NCBI GenBank assembly: GCA_937880705.1
Contig: CALGRZ010000120.1
Location: forward strand, 1 to 13,793
From: an uncultured Alistipes sp.
Lineage (GTDB): Bacteria > Bacteroidota > Bacteroidia > Bacteroidales > Rikenellaceae
Direction of reading: 5' to 3'
Length of the DNA: 13,793 bases
The notes below the pieces were generated by a model, which ran no database searches, was not told where the DNA came from, and saw nothing but the letters and a program-made list of their open reading frames with translations. Below are positions 6,966 to 13,793 of this stretch, piece after piece. Position 1 is the first letter of the stretch. Every line of letters begins with the position of its first letter. The translations under genes were made by a program, and so were the position numbers.

Positions 6966-7667
6966 ATGGATAAAAGACGAATAATCATCGCCATTGACGG
7001 TCACTCGTCGTGTGGCAAGAGTACCTTTGCCAAGGCCATAGCAGCGCGCCTGGGCTACATCTTCATCGACACAGGTGCTATGTACCGTGCCGTGACGCTC
7101 TACGCGCTCGAGAATGGAGCTATACGCTCGGGTATTGTCGATGACGACATGGTTGAGGCCATGCTCAATGATATCAACATCGACTTCAGGTTCAACCCCT
7201 CGCGTGGTGCCAGCGACATATATGTCAATGGCGACCTGGTGGAGGGTAAGATACGCACTATCGAGGTGAGCAACTGTGTGAGTGCCGTGAGCTCCATCGC
7301 TGCGGTACGTCGTAAGCTGGTGGCCATGCAGCAGCAGATGGGCCTCAAGCGCGGTGTGGTGATGGATGGCCGCGACATTGGCACGGTGGTCTTCCCCGAT
7401 GCCGAGCTCAAGATCTTTATGACGGCCGATGCCAAGGTGCGTGCCGAGCGTCGCTACAAGGAGCTCACTGCCAAGGGTGACAAGGTGACCTTGGAGGAGA
7501 TATACGAGAATGTGGTGTCGCGCGACGAGGCCGATATGAATCGTGCTATCTCGCCTCTGCGCAAGGCCGACGATGCCATCGTGCTGGATAACTCGTACCT
7601 CACCGTCGAGCAGCAGATGGAGTGGTTCATGGAGCGTTTCGAGGCTGTTGTGTCGAAGGGCGAGTAA
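6966..7667 (+). CDS. cmk: Cytidylate (CMP/dCMP) kinase
   Basis: This cytosolic enzyme transfers phosphate from ATP to CMP or dCMP in pyrimidine nucleotide salvage and synthesis. The 233-residue length is normal. The P-loop reads GHSSCGKS (residues 12-19), where many homologues have GPAGSGKS. It is followed by DTGAMYRA (35-42), the substrate-binding DGRDIGTVVFP (134-144) and the lid/C-terminal pattern SRDEADMNRAISPLRKADDA (185-204). It starts three bases after the transporter stop, so the two are almost certainly co-transcribed and possibly coupled. IspH follows after 13 bases. Nothing is missing or truncated. Confidence 0.97.
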   Translation: MDKRRIIIAIDGHSSCGKSTFAKAIAARLGYIFIDTGAMYRAVTLYALENGAIRSGIVDDDMVEAMLNDINIDFRFNPSRGASDIYVNGDLVEGKIRTIEVSNCVSAVSSIAAVRRKLVAMQQQMGLKRGVVMDGRDIGTVVFPDAELKIFMTADAKVRAERRYKELTAKGDKVTLEEIYENVVSRDEADMNRAISPLRKADDAIVLDNSYLTVEQQMEWFMERFEAVVSKGE

Positions 7668-7680
7668 ATTGTTGAGGAGT

Positions 7681-8544
7681 ATGCGTGTTACGATAGATGA
7701 TAATTCGGGCTTCTGCTTCGGTGTGGTGCGAGCCATAGGCGAGGCGGAGCAGGCTCTGGAGCGTCTGGGCGAGGTCTACTCGCTCGGCGACATCGTGCAT
7801 AATCGTGTCGAGGTGCAACGTCTCGAGCGTCTGGGCTTAAGCACGGTGATGCACGACGACATGCCGCAGTTGAGCGGTCGCACGATGCTCATACGCGCAC
7901 ATGGCGAGCCCCCGCGCACCTACCGTCGTGCCGAGGAGCTGGGCATAAGCCTTATAGATGCCACATGCCCCGTTGTGGCCAACCTCCAGCGCAAGGTCAG
8001 AGATGCCTACGAGCGTATGCAGGCCGTGGGTGGCAGCGTGGTGTTGCTTGGCAAGCGCGGACATGCCGAGGTTGTGGGACTTACGGGTCAGGTCGATGAC
8101 GATGTGATTGTGGTGGAGCGTGTCGAGGATCTCGATGCTGTGGACTTCGCCCGCCCCATCTACTTCCTCTCGCAGACCACACAATCTATCGAGCTATTCA
8201 ACTGCCTTGGCGAGGAGCTTAAGCGCAGATCGGTCGATGCCTCGCAGGTGACGCTCGACGATACGATATGTCGTCGTGTGGCGGGACGCGAGCGACACCT
8301 TACGGAGTTTGCCCGTAGTGTCGATGTGGTGATCTTTGTCTGTGGTCGCAAGTCCTCGAATGGACGTGTGCTCTACGATGTCTGTCGCCGTGCCAACGAC
8401 CGCTCGTACAACATCGAGGAGGCCGCGGAGCTGGATCCGAGCTGGCTGGAGGGCGTTCAGAGTGTGGGTATATGTGGTGCCACCTCCACACCGCGCTGGC
8501 TTATGGAGGAGGTTGCCGAGGCTGTTGAGGCTCTGGCTCGATAA
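7681..8544 (+). CDS. ispH: 4-hydroxy-3-methylbut-2-enyl diphosphate reductase
   Basis: IspH (LytB) performs the last step of the MEP isoprenoid pathway, reducing HMBPP to IPP and DMAPP with a [4Fe-4S] cluster. The 287-residue protein keeps the three cluster cysteines: Cys12 (GFCFGV), Cys96 (DATCPVV) and Cys197 (DDTICRRV). It also keeps the substrate-binding histidines His40, His74 (RAHGEPP) and His128, and the catalytic glutamate Glu130 (GHAEV). KSSNG (224-228) and GICGATSTP (263-271) are the usual C-terminal motifs in a Bacteroidota-like form. The frame is open upstream into cmk, but ATG 7681 is chosen because the family starts MxVxIDxxSGFCFGV and GAGGAG lies just before it. Its presence implies that the organism makes isoprenoids by the MEP route. 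Confidence 0.96.
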   Translation: MRVTIDDNSGFCFGVVRAIGEAEQALERLGEVYSLGDIVHNRVEVQRLERLGLSTVMHDDMPQLSGRTMLIRAHGEPPRTYRRAEELGISLIDATCPVVANLQRKVRDAYERMQAVGGSVVLLGKRGHAEVVGLTGQVDDDVIVVERVEDLDAVDFARPIYFLSQTTQSIELFNCLGEELKRRSVDASQVTLDDTICRRVAGRERHLTEFARSVDVVIFVCGRKSSNGRVLYDVCRRANDRSYNIEEAAELDPSWLEGVQSVGICGATSTPRWLMEEVAEAVEALAR

Positions 8545-8564
8545 ATGCTAAAAATTGATAAAAT

Positions 8565-9044
8565 ATGAGATACGTTGTTCGTTCACTGAAATATCTTGTG
8601 CTGCTGTGCGTTTTGTATGTAGCACTTGTCTGGGTGTCGTATTGGGCAGGCTCCGAGCCCCAGGTTAGCCCCTGGTTGCAGATCGAGGCGCAGTTGCAGA
8701 GCCCCATGGGAAGGGTCATGGTTGTGGCCTTTGTCGTCTTGGCAGCCCTCTACCCCCTGTTCGGCTTTATGCGCATGCGCATCGAGGCGATGGACTTGGA
8801 GCGTGACGGGGTGCGCCTCATCAATGCCATGCAGGTCTATGGCTACCGTCTGGTAGAGGAGGTTGACGGAGTTAAGGTATTCCGTGCCGACAGCTTTCTG
8901 GGACGTCTTGCGGCTATGTGGGAGGATCGCATCGAGGTGAGTGTTGTGGATGGTGTGGTCGAGCTGCGTGGTCTGCGTCGCACGGTGGCGCGTGTGGGGT
9001 ATCAGCTTCGTGCCTATATGCACAACAGCCGTTTTGAGCAGTAG
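8565..9044 (+). CDS. Membrane protein of unknown function, two transmembrane helices
   Basis: I do not recognise a named family. The 159-residue product has two hydrophobic helices, near residues 8-28 (YLVLLCVLYVALVWVSYWAG) and 51-68, separated by a short polar segment. A soluble C-terminal domain of about 90 residues follows, rich in alternating beta-strand pattern (DGVRLINAMQVYGYRLVEEV, EDRIEVSVVDGVVELRGLRR). The pattern could suit a small PH-like or beta-sandwich domain, but that is a guess. It starts 20 bases after ispH and ends one base before the S41 protease start, so it is coupled to the protease gene. A role in the envelope with the protease and the sensor kinase is the natural inference. 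Confidence 0.8.
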   Translation: MRYVVRSLKYLVLLCVLYVALVWVSYWAGSEPQVSPWLQIEAQLQSPMGRVMVVAFVVLAALYPLFGFMRMRIEAMDLERDGVRLINAMQVYGYRLVEEVDGVKVFRADSFLGRLAAMWEDRIEVSVVDGVVELRGLRRTVARVGYQLRAYMHNSRFEQ

Positions 9045-9045
9045 A

Positions 9046-10737
9046 ATGAGAGTATTACAAGATATACGATGTTTGGCCCTCGGCCTTGTGGTGGTGATGC
9101 TCATCCCCACCCGTGTCGCTGCGCAGGATGTTGAGCAGCATCGTGCGGATTTCGACCTTGGTCGCGCCACCGAGATACTTGCCAATATGATGCGCGAGTT
9201 CTCGGTGAACTATGTCGACGAGGTATCCCCCGATGACCTGCTGGATAAAGCCTCGCTGGGCCTGGTCAACGCCACGGACCCCTACTCGGAGTACCTCTCG
9301 GAGGAGTCTATGGCCGAGTTCGAGATGATGACCACGGGACGTTATGGCGGTGTTGGCTCGCTCATCAGAAAGAGGGGCGACCATGTGATCTTTGCGCAGC
9401 CCTACCAGGGCTCACCGGCCGACGAGGCGGGAGTGAAGATTGGCGATAAGATCCTCGCTATCAACGGCGAGGATATGCGCGGTGTCGACACGCAGGGCAT
9501 CAGCACACGCCTCAAGGGTGATCCGGATACGGATGTGGAGGTTGTCGTTGAGCGCAACCTCGACGGCTCGGTAGACACCCTTATGCTGCGTCGACGTCGT
9601 ATCTCCATCCCGAGTGTGCCCTATGCCGGTATTCTGCGCGATGGCATAGGATATATCTGCCACAACGACTTTATCGAGGGTAGCTACGATGAGCTGCGCC
9701 GTGCCGTGGAGCGTCTTGCCGGTGAAGATACGTTGCGAGGTCTGGTGCTCGACTACCGCTCCAATGGTGGAGGTGTTATGCAGGAGGCTGTCGACATCGC
9801 CTCGCTCTTTGTGCCGCGTGGCGAGCGCATAGTCTCGATAATGGGTCGTGACTCGTCGTCGCTTGTGCACTATACCACACGTCATGCGCCGTTGGTTGAG
9901 CATCTGCCTGTGGTGGTGCTGGTGAGTGGCTCTTCGGCTTCGGCCTCGGAGATCCTGGCGGGTGCGCTTCAGGATCGTGACCGCGCCGTGGTGATGGGTC
10001 AGCGCACCTATGGCAAGGGTCTGGTGCAGACCACGCGCCACATAGGCTACAACACCTACCTGAAGTACACCACAGCAAAGTACTATATCCCCTCGGGACG
10101 ATGCATACAGGCCGTGAACTACTCGAAACGTCGCTCGGATGGCAGCGTGGAGTCGGTGCCCGACTCGCTGATCAACGAGTTTCGCACGCTGGCCGGCCGC
10201 AAGGTCTACGATGGTGGCGGCATAGTGCCCGATGTGAAGATCGAGCCACAGTATGTGAGCCGCTTTGCCCTAACGCTCTATGCCATGGGTCTGATGGAGG
10301 ATTGGGCCGATGAGTATATGCGCCACAACCACCGTGACAGCATCGATGTGCGCACCTTCAGCATCACCGACGAGGAGTATGAGTCGTTCAAGAACTTTAT
10401 TGCGGAGAAGGATGTGCCCTATGAGTCGGAGACGCGCCGTGCACTGAAGAGCCTCGAGAGGGCTGTCAAGAGTGACCTCTACGATGAGCGTCTGGGTGAG
10501 GCGTTGGATCGCATACGCGAGTTGGTCAAGGATGACAAGATGTCCAATATGGAGACCTACCGTCGTGAGATTATCGATGCGCTCAACGCCGAGATCATCA
10601 TGCGCTACGCCTATAACACTGGTGCTATGGAGCATGCCGCGGTCAATGACCCCACGGTCGATGAGGCCGTAGAGCTGCTGCTGGATCGGGAGCGTTACGA
10701 CAGAATACTCAAAGAGCAGGATCTCGATATGCACTAA
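9046..10737 (+). CDS. S41-family C-terminal processing protease (CtpA/Prc-like)
   Basis: A 563-residue periplasmic or outer-membrane-facing serine protease. A signal peptide spans residues 1-26 (VAA before Gln27). A helical N-terminal region (about 30-95) carries TDPYSEYLSEE, typical of the family. A PDZ domain follows at about 95-185 (GRYGGVGSLI, GSPADEAGVKIGDKILAINGE). The peptidase core (about 190-390) holds LVLDYRSNGGG, the catalytic serine Ser299 in GSSASASE and the lysine Lys324 in TYGKGLVQT, giving the Ser-Lys dyad at the same 25-residue spacing as in Prc. A helical C-terminal region of about 150 residues completes it. ATG 9046 is preferred over the open upstream frame because it gives the signal peptide and starts one base after the previous stop. 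Substrate unknown; it may trim membrane or secreted proteins. Confidence 0.94.
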   Translation: MRVLQDIRCLALGLVVVMLIPTRVAAQDVEQHRADFDLGRATEILANMMREFSVNYVDEVSPDDLLDKASLGLVNATDPYSEYLSEESMAEFEMMTTGRYGGVGSLIRKRGDHVIFAQPYQGSPADEAGVKIGDKILAINGEDMRGVDTQGISTRLKGDPDTDVEVVVERNLDGSVDTLMLRRRRISIPSVPYAGILRDGIGYICHNDFIEGSYDELRRAVERLAGEDTLRGLVLDYRSNGGGVMQEAVDIASLFVPRGERIVSIMGRDSSSLVHYTTRHAPLVEHLPVVVLVSGSSASASEILAGALQDRDRAVVMGQRTYGKGLVQTTRHIGYNTYLKYTTAKYYIPSGRCIQAVNYSKRRSDGSVESVPDSLINEFRTLAGRKVYDGGGIVPDVKIEPQYVSRFALTLYAMGLMEDWADEYMRHNHRDSIDVRTFSITDEEYESFKNFIAEKDVPYESETRRALKSLERAVKSDLYDERLGEALDRIRELVKDDKMSNMETYRREIIDALNAEIIMRYAYNTGAMEHAAVNDPTVDEAVELLLDRERYDRILKEQDLDMH

Positions 10738-10752
10738 CATATCCCTCGAAAG

Positions 10753-11994
10753 ATGAAGTTACCGAAGATATCCATACCCCACAGCCTGCTGGCACGCCGT
10801 CGCACCATCGTCATAGTGGTGGGACTGGCCCTTGCTGCCCTCTCGGTTATCTATACCTGGACGGTATCTACCGAGATGAAGCACGAGGATGAGGCTGCCC
10901 TCGAGCAGTTGCGGCGCGAGGAGCGCAACGCTGTGGAGATGTGGGAGGATATCCTGCGCTCGACAAATATCGGCGGACAGATGGTCTACAACCCTGCGCT
11001 GCTCAACCAGCTTGCCGAGCATACCAACGTGCCGCTTGTCATCGCCGACGAGCGTCTTAACGTCTGGGTGACGAACCTCGATGGCGAGATTGTCGACGAC
11101 CCGGTGCGCCTGCGTGCCGAGCTGATGCGCATGAGCGAGAACAATAAGCCCATCTCGGTGTCGTACGGCGTGATGCACCAGACCACCTTCACCATCTACT
11201 ACGGCATGACCGACTACTCGCAGCTGGTGTCGAGTGCCCATAGCGAGGCACTGCGGCTGTTCCCCTATGTGCAGCTTATCATCATCGCCATCTTCGCCAT
11301 CTTCGCCTATATAGCCTTCTCGTCGACCAAGCAGAATGAGCAGAACCGTGTGTGGGTCGGCCTCGCCAAGGAGACGGCACACCAGCTTGGCACGCCTACC
11401 TCGTCACTGCTGGGCTGGGTGGAGTATCTGCGTGGTCAGGGTGTCGATCCTATGGCCGTAGATGAGATGTCGAAAGATCTGGCGCACCTGATGAAGATCG
11501 TGGACCGCTTCTCGAAGATTGGCTCCGAGACACAGCTCACCATGACCAACATCAATGAGGTCGTTGGCGACACGGTGATGTACTTCCGTCGTCGCATACC
11601 GCGTAACGTCACGCTGCAATATAACGGCTTGGCCATAGCCCCTATCCGTGTGCCAATAAACGTGGCACTCTTCGAGTGGGTTGTGGAGAACCTGATGAAG
11701 AACTCGCTCGATGCCTTGCAGGGTCAGGGCTCTATCGATGTCTTTGTGGGTGAGAGCGGTAAGCATGTCTTCGTGGAGGTTAGCGACACGGGCAAGGGCA
11801 TTGCCAAGAGCAACTGGACACGCATCTTCGAGCCGGGCTTTACCACCAAGACACGCGGCTGGGGCCTCGGTCTCTCGCTCTCGCGCCGCATCATCGAGGA
11901 GTACCACAAGGGCCGCATCGCTGTGGTGCGCTCCGAGCCCGGTCGAGGCACAACAATTCGTGTAACGCTTAATCGTGGTGAGGAGGATGAGTAG
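10753..11994 (+). CDS. Sensor histidine kinase, orphan
   Basis: A 413-residue membrane-bound histidine kinase. Transmembrane helices near residues 17-37 and 170-189 frame an extracytoplasmic sensor region of about 130 residues with no motif I recognise. The H box is of the AKETAHQLGTP type (His210), a known variant of SHELRTP. It is followed by the N box NLMKNSLDAL (313-322), G1 DTGKGI (345-350), F box FEPGFTT (359-365) and G2 GWGLGLSLSRR (369-379), so the ATPase is intact. No HAMP domain is evident. No response regulator is encoded in the window, so its partner must be elsewhere. It begins 15 bases after the protease gene and overlaps the next gene by eight bases, which places all three under common control. 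Confidence 0.93.
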   Translation: MKLPKISIPHSLLARRRTIVIVVGLALAALSVIYTWTVSTEMKHEDEAALEQLRREERNAVEMWEDILRSTNIGGQMVYNPALLNQLAEHTNVPLVIADERLNVWVTNLDGEIVDDPVRLRAELMRMSENNKPISVSYGVMHQTTFTIYYGMTDYSQLVSSAHSEALRLFPYVQLIIIAIFAIFAYIAFSSTKQNEQNRVWVGLAKETAHQLGTPTSSLLGWVEYLRGQGVDPMAVDEMSKDLAHLMKIVDRFSKIGSETQLTMTNINEVVGDTVMYFRRRIPRNVTLQYNGLAIAPIRVPINVALFEWVVENLMKNSLDALQGQGSIDVFVGESGKHVFVEVSDTGKGIAKSNWTRIFEPGFTTKTRGWGLGLSLSRRIIEEYHKGRIAVVRSEPGRGTTIRVTLNRGEEDE

Positions 11995-12844
11995 TACTAC
12001 CGTTGCAGCATACGAGGCCTTGGGTTACCATAGCGCACGCCCCGCGGCACTCTTTGGTCGTGGTGCGGAGCTGCTGTCGGGTGAGCCCGTGGCAGAGGGA
12101 GGTTACATGGAGGGTAGCATCGAGACGCTCTTTGGCTATGGCTCGGTGCTCGGCTCGGGAGGTTGTCGTGAGCCCTACTACGAGAGCCTTGTCTCGGCAC
12201 CCCTCTTCCAGACACTCGTCGTGGTGTTGCTTGTCGCCTACCTATATACACTCTTGCGCTCGTGGTCGTTTGTCGGCTCGGTGTGGAGCGGTATCATAGG
12301 CTTGAGCAGCGAGCGACGTATGGCCAGCGAGGGCGGTGAGCTGCCTCTGGCGCGCTTTCGCGGAGCATCTGTCGCCATTGGCGTTGTGCTCCTCGCGCTG
12401 GTGGGTGTGCGGCTTGCCGATAGCTATGTCGCCACGGGTGGAGGTGTCGCCGTGGATGGCAATATAGTTGTTGCCATGGCCCTGTTGCTTGTTGTGGCAA
12501 TGACGGCATGGCACTACGCCCTGCACGAGATTGTGGGGTGGATAACACGCTCATCGGCAACCAATTCGCTCTCGGCAATTATGCGTATCAACCTTGTTCG
12601 CATGGTGGTGATGCTCTTCCCTTTAGTGGGTGCATGGCTGCTTATGCCTTGTGAGGTGGTGTGGATTGATATAGTGCTTGCCGTAGGCTCGTTGTTGCTG
12701 ATGTTGATATACCTTAAAGATACTTTTTTGTTCTTTATTGATAAAAAAATTTCAATTTTGTATTGGATTTTGTACCTTTGCACCGCAATTTTGCTGCCTG
12801 TGAGTTTTGTTGTGGTGATGGTAATGTCAAAAATGGCGTTATGA
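11987..12844 (+). CDS. DUF4271 multi-pass membrane protein
   Basis: A 285-residue integral membrane protein with about six hydrophobic helices, near residues 74-90, 128-144, 160-177, 203-220, 226-243 and 257-280. The C-terminal LYWILYLCTAILLPVSF (258-274) resembles the conserved end of DUF4271, a Bacteroidota family whose gene commonly precedes uroporphyrinogen-III synthase, as it does here. The frame opens at GTG 11975, but ATG 11987 is favoured: AGGAGG lies directly in front and the start overlaps the kinase stop (ATGAGTAG). The N-terminal 70 residues are Gly/Glu-rich and not hydrophobic. The last 120 coding bases become strikingly A/T-rich and contain a promoter-like sequence. Function unknown; confidence in the family is good but rests on pattern and neighbourhood. 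Confidence 0.82.
   Translation: MSSTTVAAYEALGYHSARPAALFGRGAELLSGEPVAEGGYMEGSIETLFGYGSVLGSGGCREPYYESLVSAPLFQTLVVVLLVAYLYTLLRSWSFVGSVWSGIIGLSSERRMASEGGELPLARFRGASVAIGVVLLALVGVRLADSYVATGGGVAVDGNIVVAMALLLVVAMTAWHYALHEIVGWITRSSATNSLSAIMRINLVRMVVMLFPLVGAWLLMPCEVVWIDIVLAVGSLLLMLIYLKDTFLFFIDKKISILYWILYLCTAILLPVSFVVVMVMSKMAL
12750..12780 (+). promoter_or_regulatory. Probable hemD promoter inside the DUF4271 coding region
   Basis: TACCTTTG (12773-12780) is an exact TAnnTTTG -7 element. TTTC at 12750-12753, 19 bases upstream, is one mismatch from the TTTG -33 element. The sequence lies in an A/T-rich island within the 3' end of an otherwise GC-rich gene. Transcription near 12787 would produce a leader of about 170 bases before the likely hemD start, allowing hemD expression independent of the upstream cluster. 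Confidence 0.65.
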
Positions 12845-12909
12845 TCGCCGTGAAACAAACTGATATTGAGGCGTATATGCTGTTGCAATTCGGCGCTTGG
12901 CAGGGCTAA
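12841..12909 (+). CDS. Possible 22-residue small ORF between DUF4271 and hemD
   Basis: The ATG overlaps the DUF4271 stop (ATGA arrangement), and the frame runs 22 codons to TAA. The peptide begins MIAVKQTDIE and ends LLQFGAWQG. I know no homologue. The overlap with the upstream stop favours translational coupling, and the hemD leader would include it, so it could be a leader peptide or a real small protein. It could equally be chance in a 114-base gap: 22 codons is short, and no strong ribosome-binding site precedes it. Confidence 0.3.
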   Translation: MIAVKQTDIEAYMLLQFGAWQG

Positions 12910-12958
12910 ATGTTGCAATAGAGCAGTGAAAAAACAAAACAAAAATATTTTTGAGACA

Positions 12959-13793
12959 TTGAAAGTGAATAAGATTTTGGTATCACAGCCCCGTCCGGCT
13001 GTAATAGAGAAGTCGCCTTTTTTTGAGTTTTCCCAGAAGCACGAACTTACCATCGACTACAAACCTTTGATCCGTGTTGTAGGTGTGACCCTCAAGGAGT
13101 TCCGTGCACAGCGTACCGAAGTGTTGGACCATACCACGATGATCTTCTCATCGCGTACCACCATCGATAGCTTCTTCCGTATCTGCGAGGAGGCTCGTAT
13201 CACCGTACCCGAGAGCATGAAGTATATCTGCAATACGGAGGCTGTAGCCCTCTACCTGCAGAAGTATATCGTCTATCGCAAGCGTAAGATCTCGTTTGCC
13301 GACGGAACATTCAACTCGCTGCTGGAGCTCATCGTCAAGCATAAGGATGAGAAGTTTATGCTTGCCCTCACCGAGCCCTATAAGCCCGAGCTGCCCGAGA
13401 CAATAGCCAAGCTTAAGCTGAAGTGTGATCCTGTGGTGTTGGCCCGTACCGTGGCTGCCGACATGAGCGATCTGAAGCCCGAGGAGTACGACATCATCGC
13501 GCTCTACTCGCCTTCGGATGTTAAGGCTCTGGTCGAGAACTTCGATGTCGAGAGGTTGCCCGTCGTGGCCACCTTTGGTGAGGCTACGCTGCGTGCCGCT
13601 ATCGAGGCGGGACTTAAGGTCAAGGCCTCGGCACCGTCACCTCAGGCACCCTCGATGGTTAAGGCACTGGATATCTATTGCCAGAAGATTGCCGATGGTC
13701 AGGAGGTTGAGGATGCCGAGATCAAGGATGATCCCAACAAGGAGGAGTTTATCCGCGCACAGCAGAGCAAGCTCCAGAAGAAGACTCGTACCC
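12959..13793 (+). CDS. hemD: Uroporphyrinogen-III synthase (partial, runs off the right edge)
   Basis: HemD cyclises hydroxymethylbilane to uroporphyrinogen III in tetrapyrrole (heme, cobalamin-type) synthesis. The 278 visible residues look like the Bacteroidota form: KILVSQPRP near the start, EKSPFFEF, MIFSSRTTIDSFF (61-73), ESMKYICNTEAVALYLQKY (85-103), YSPSDV (183-188), ATFGEAT and APSPQAPSMVKAL (225-237). No ATG is available in frame upstream. TTG 12959 gives (M)KVNKILVSQP, which from memory aligns with homologues starting MKIKKVLVSQP; GTG 12965 and GTG 12926 are alternatives. After the usual family end, near residue 243, a charged tail (DGQEVEDAEIKDD, KKTRT) continues to the window edge. 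DUF4271 directly upstream supports the call. Confidence 0.9.
   Translation, partial: MKVNKILVSQPRPAVIEKSPFFEFSQKHELTIDYKPLIRVVGVTLKEFRAQRTEVLDHTTMIFSSRTTIDSFFRICEEARITVPESMKYICNTEAVALYLQKYIVYRKRKISFADGTFNSLLELIVKHKDEKFMLALTEPYKPELPETIAKLKLKCDPVVLARTVAADMSDLKPEEYDIIALYSPSDVKALVENFDVERLPVVATFGEATLRAAIEAGLKVKASAPSPQAPSMVKALDIYCQKIADGQEVEDAEIKDDPNKEEFIRAQQSKLQKKTRT

Noticed and set aside
6948..7736. A 262-codon minus-strand frame across cmk.
   Set aside because: The sense strand encodes cytidylate kinase with all its motifs. The antisense product has no recognisable feature.
6189..12844. The rightward cluster as a defence or biosynthetic island.
   Set aside because: Most members are recognisable housekeeping or envelope families (cmk, ispH, S41 protease, kinase, DUF4271), and codon use is uniform apart from the A/T-rich 3' end of DUF4271. 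No integrase, nuclease or toxin is seen.

Overview
The window looks like chromosomal DNA of a Bacteroidales species. The likely genus is Alistipes or another member of Rikenellaceae, judging by the GC-rich codon use and gene content; that placement is inferred, not proven. Direct signs of the phylum are promoters of the form TTTG-N19-TAnnTTTG, A-rich leaders without strong Shine-Dalgarno sites, a lysine/alanine-tailed L17, a DUF3467 protein, and the Bacteroidota pair DUF4271 plus uroporphyrinogen-III synthase. No mobile element, CRISPR array, tRNA or rRNA was found.

Layout. Bases 1-694 hold the last codons of rpoA, then rplQ and its terminator: the end of a ribosomal-protein/RNA polymerase operon. 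Bases 770-5384 carry two tandem, separately transcribed paralogous lipoproteins. Each is built from about five repeats of an FN3/Ig-like unit with helical insertions, and each has its own promoter and terminator. Bases 5385-5633 have no gene. They hold two arrays of 10-bp repeats in opposite orientation, a run of eight C, and the terminator of the leftward DUF3467 gene (5634-5933). A divergent promoter region (5967-6112) separates that gene from a long rightward cluster.

The rightward cluster (6189-12844) is LysE-type transporter, cytidylate kinase (cmk), IspH, a two-helix membrane protein of unknown function, a periplasmic S41 protease, an orphan sensor histidine kinase and a DUF4271 membrane protein. 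Gaps are 20 nt or less, or the genes overlap, so it is probably one operon. It mixes housekeeping genes (CMP phosphorylation, the last MEP-pathway step) with an envelope group (membrane protein, protease, sensor kinase). The partial hemD at the right edge lacks an in-frame ATG. It seems to start at TTG 12959 and to have its own promoter inside the 3' end of the DUF4271 gene.

The best candidates for something new are the duplicated lipoprotein family, the opposed 10-bp repeat arrays, the promoter embedded in a conserved coding motif, a 22-codon ORF in the hemD leader, and the uncharacterised membrane protein beside the protease and kinase. Nothing here is clearly a new defence, mobile or biosynthetic system.
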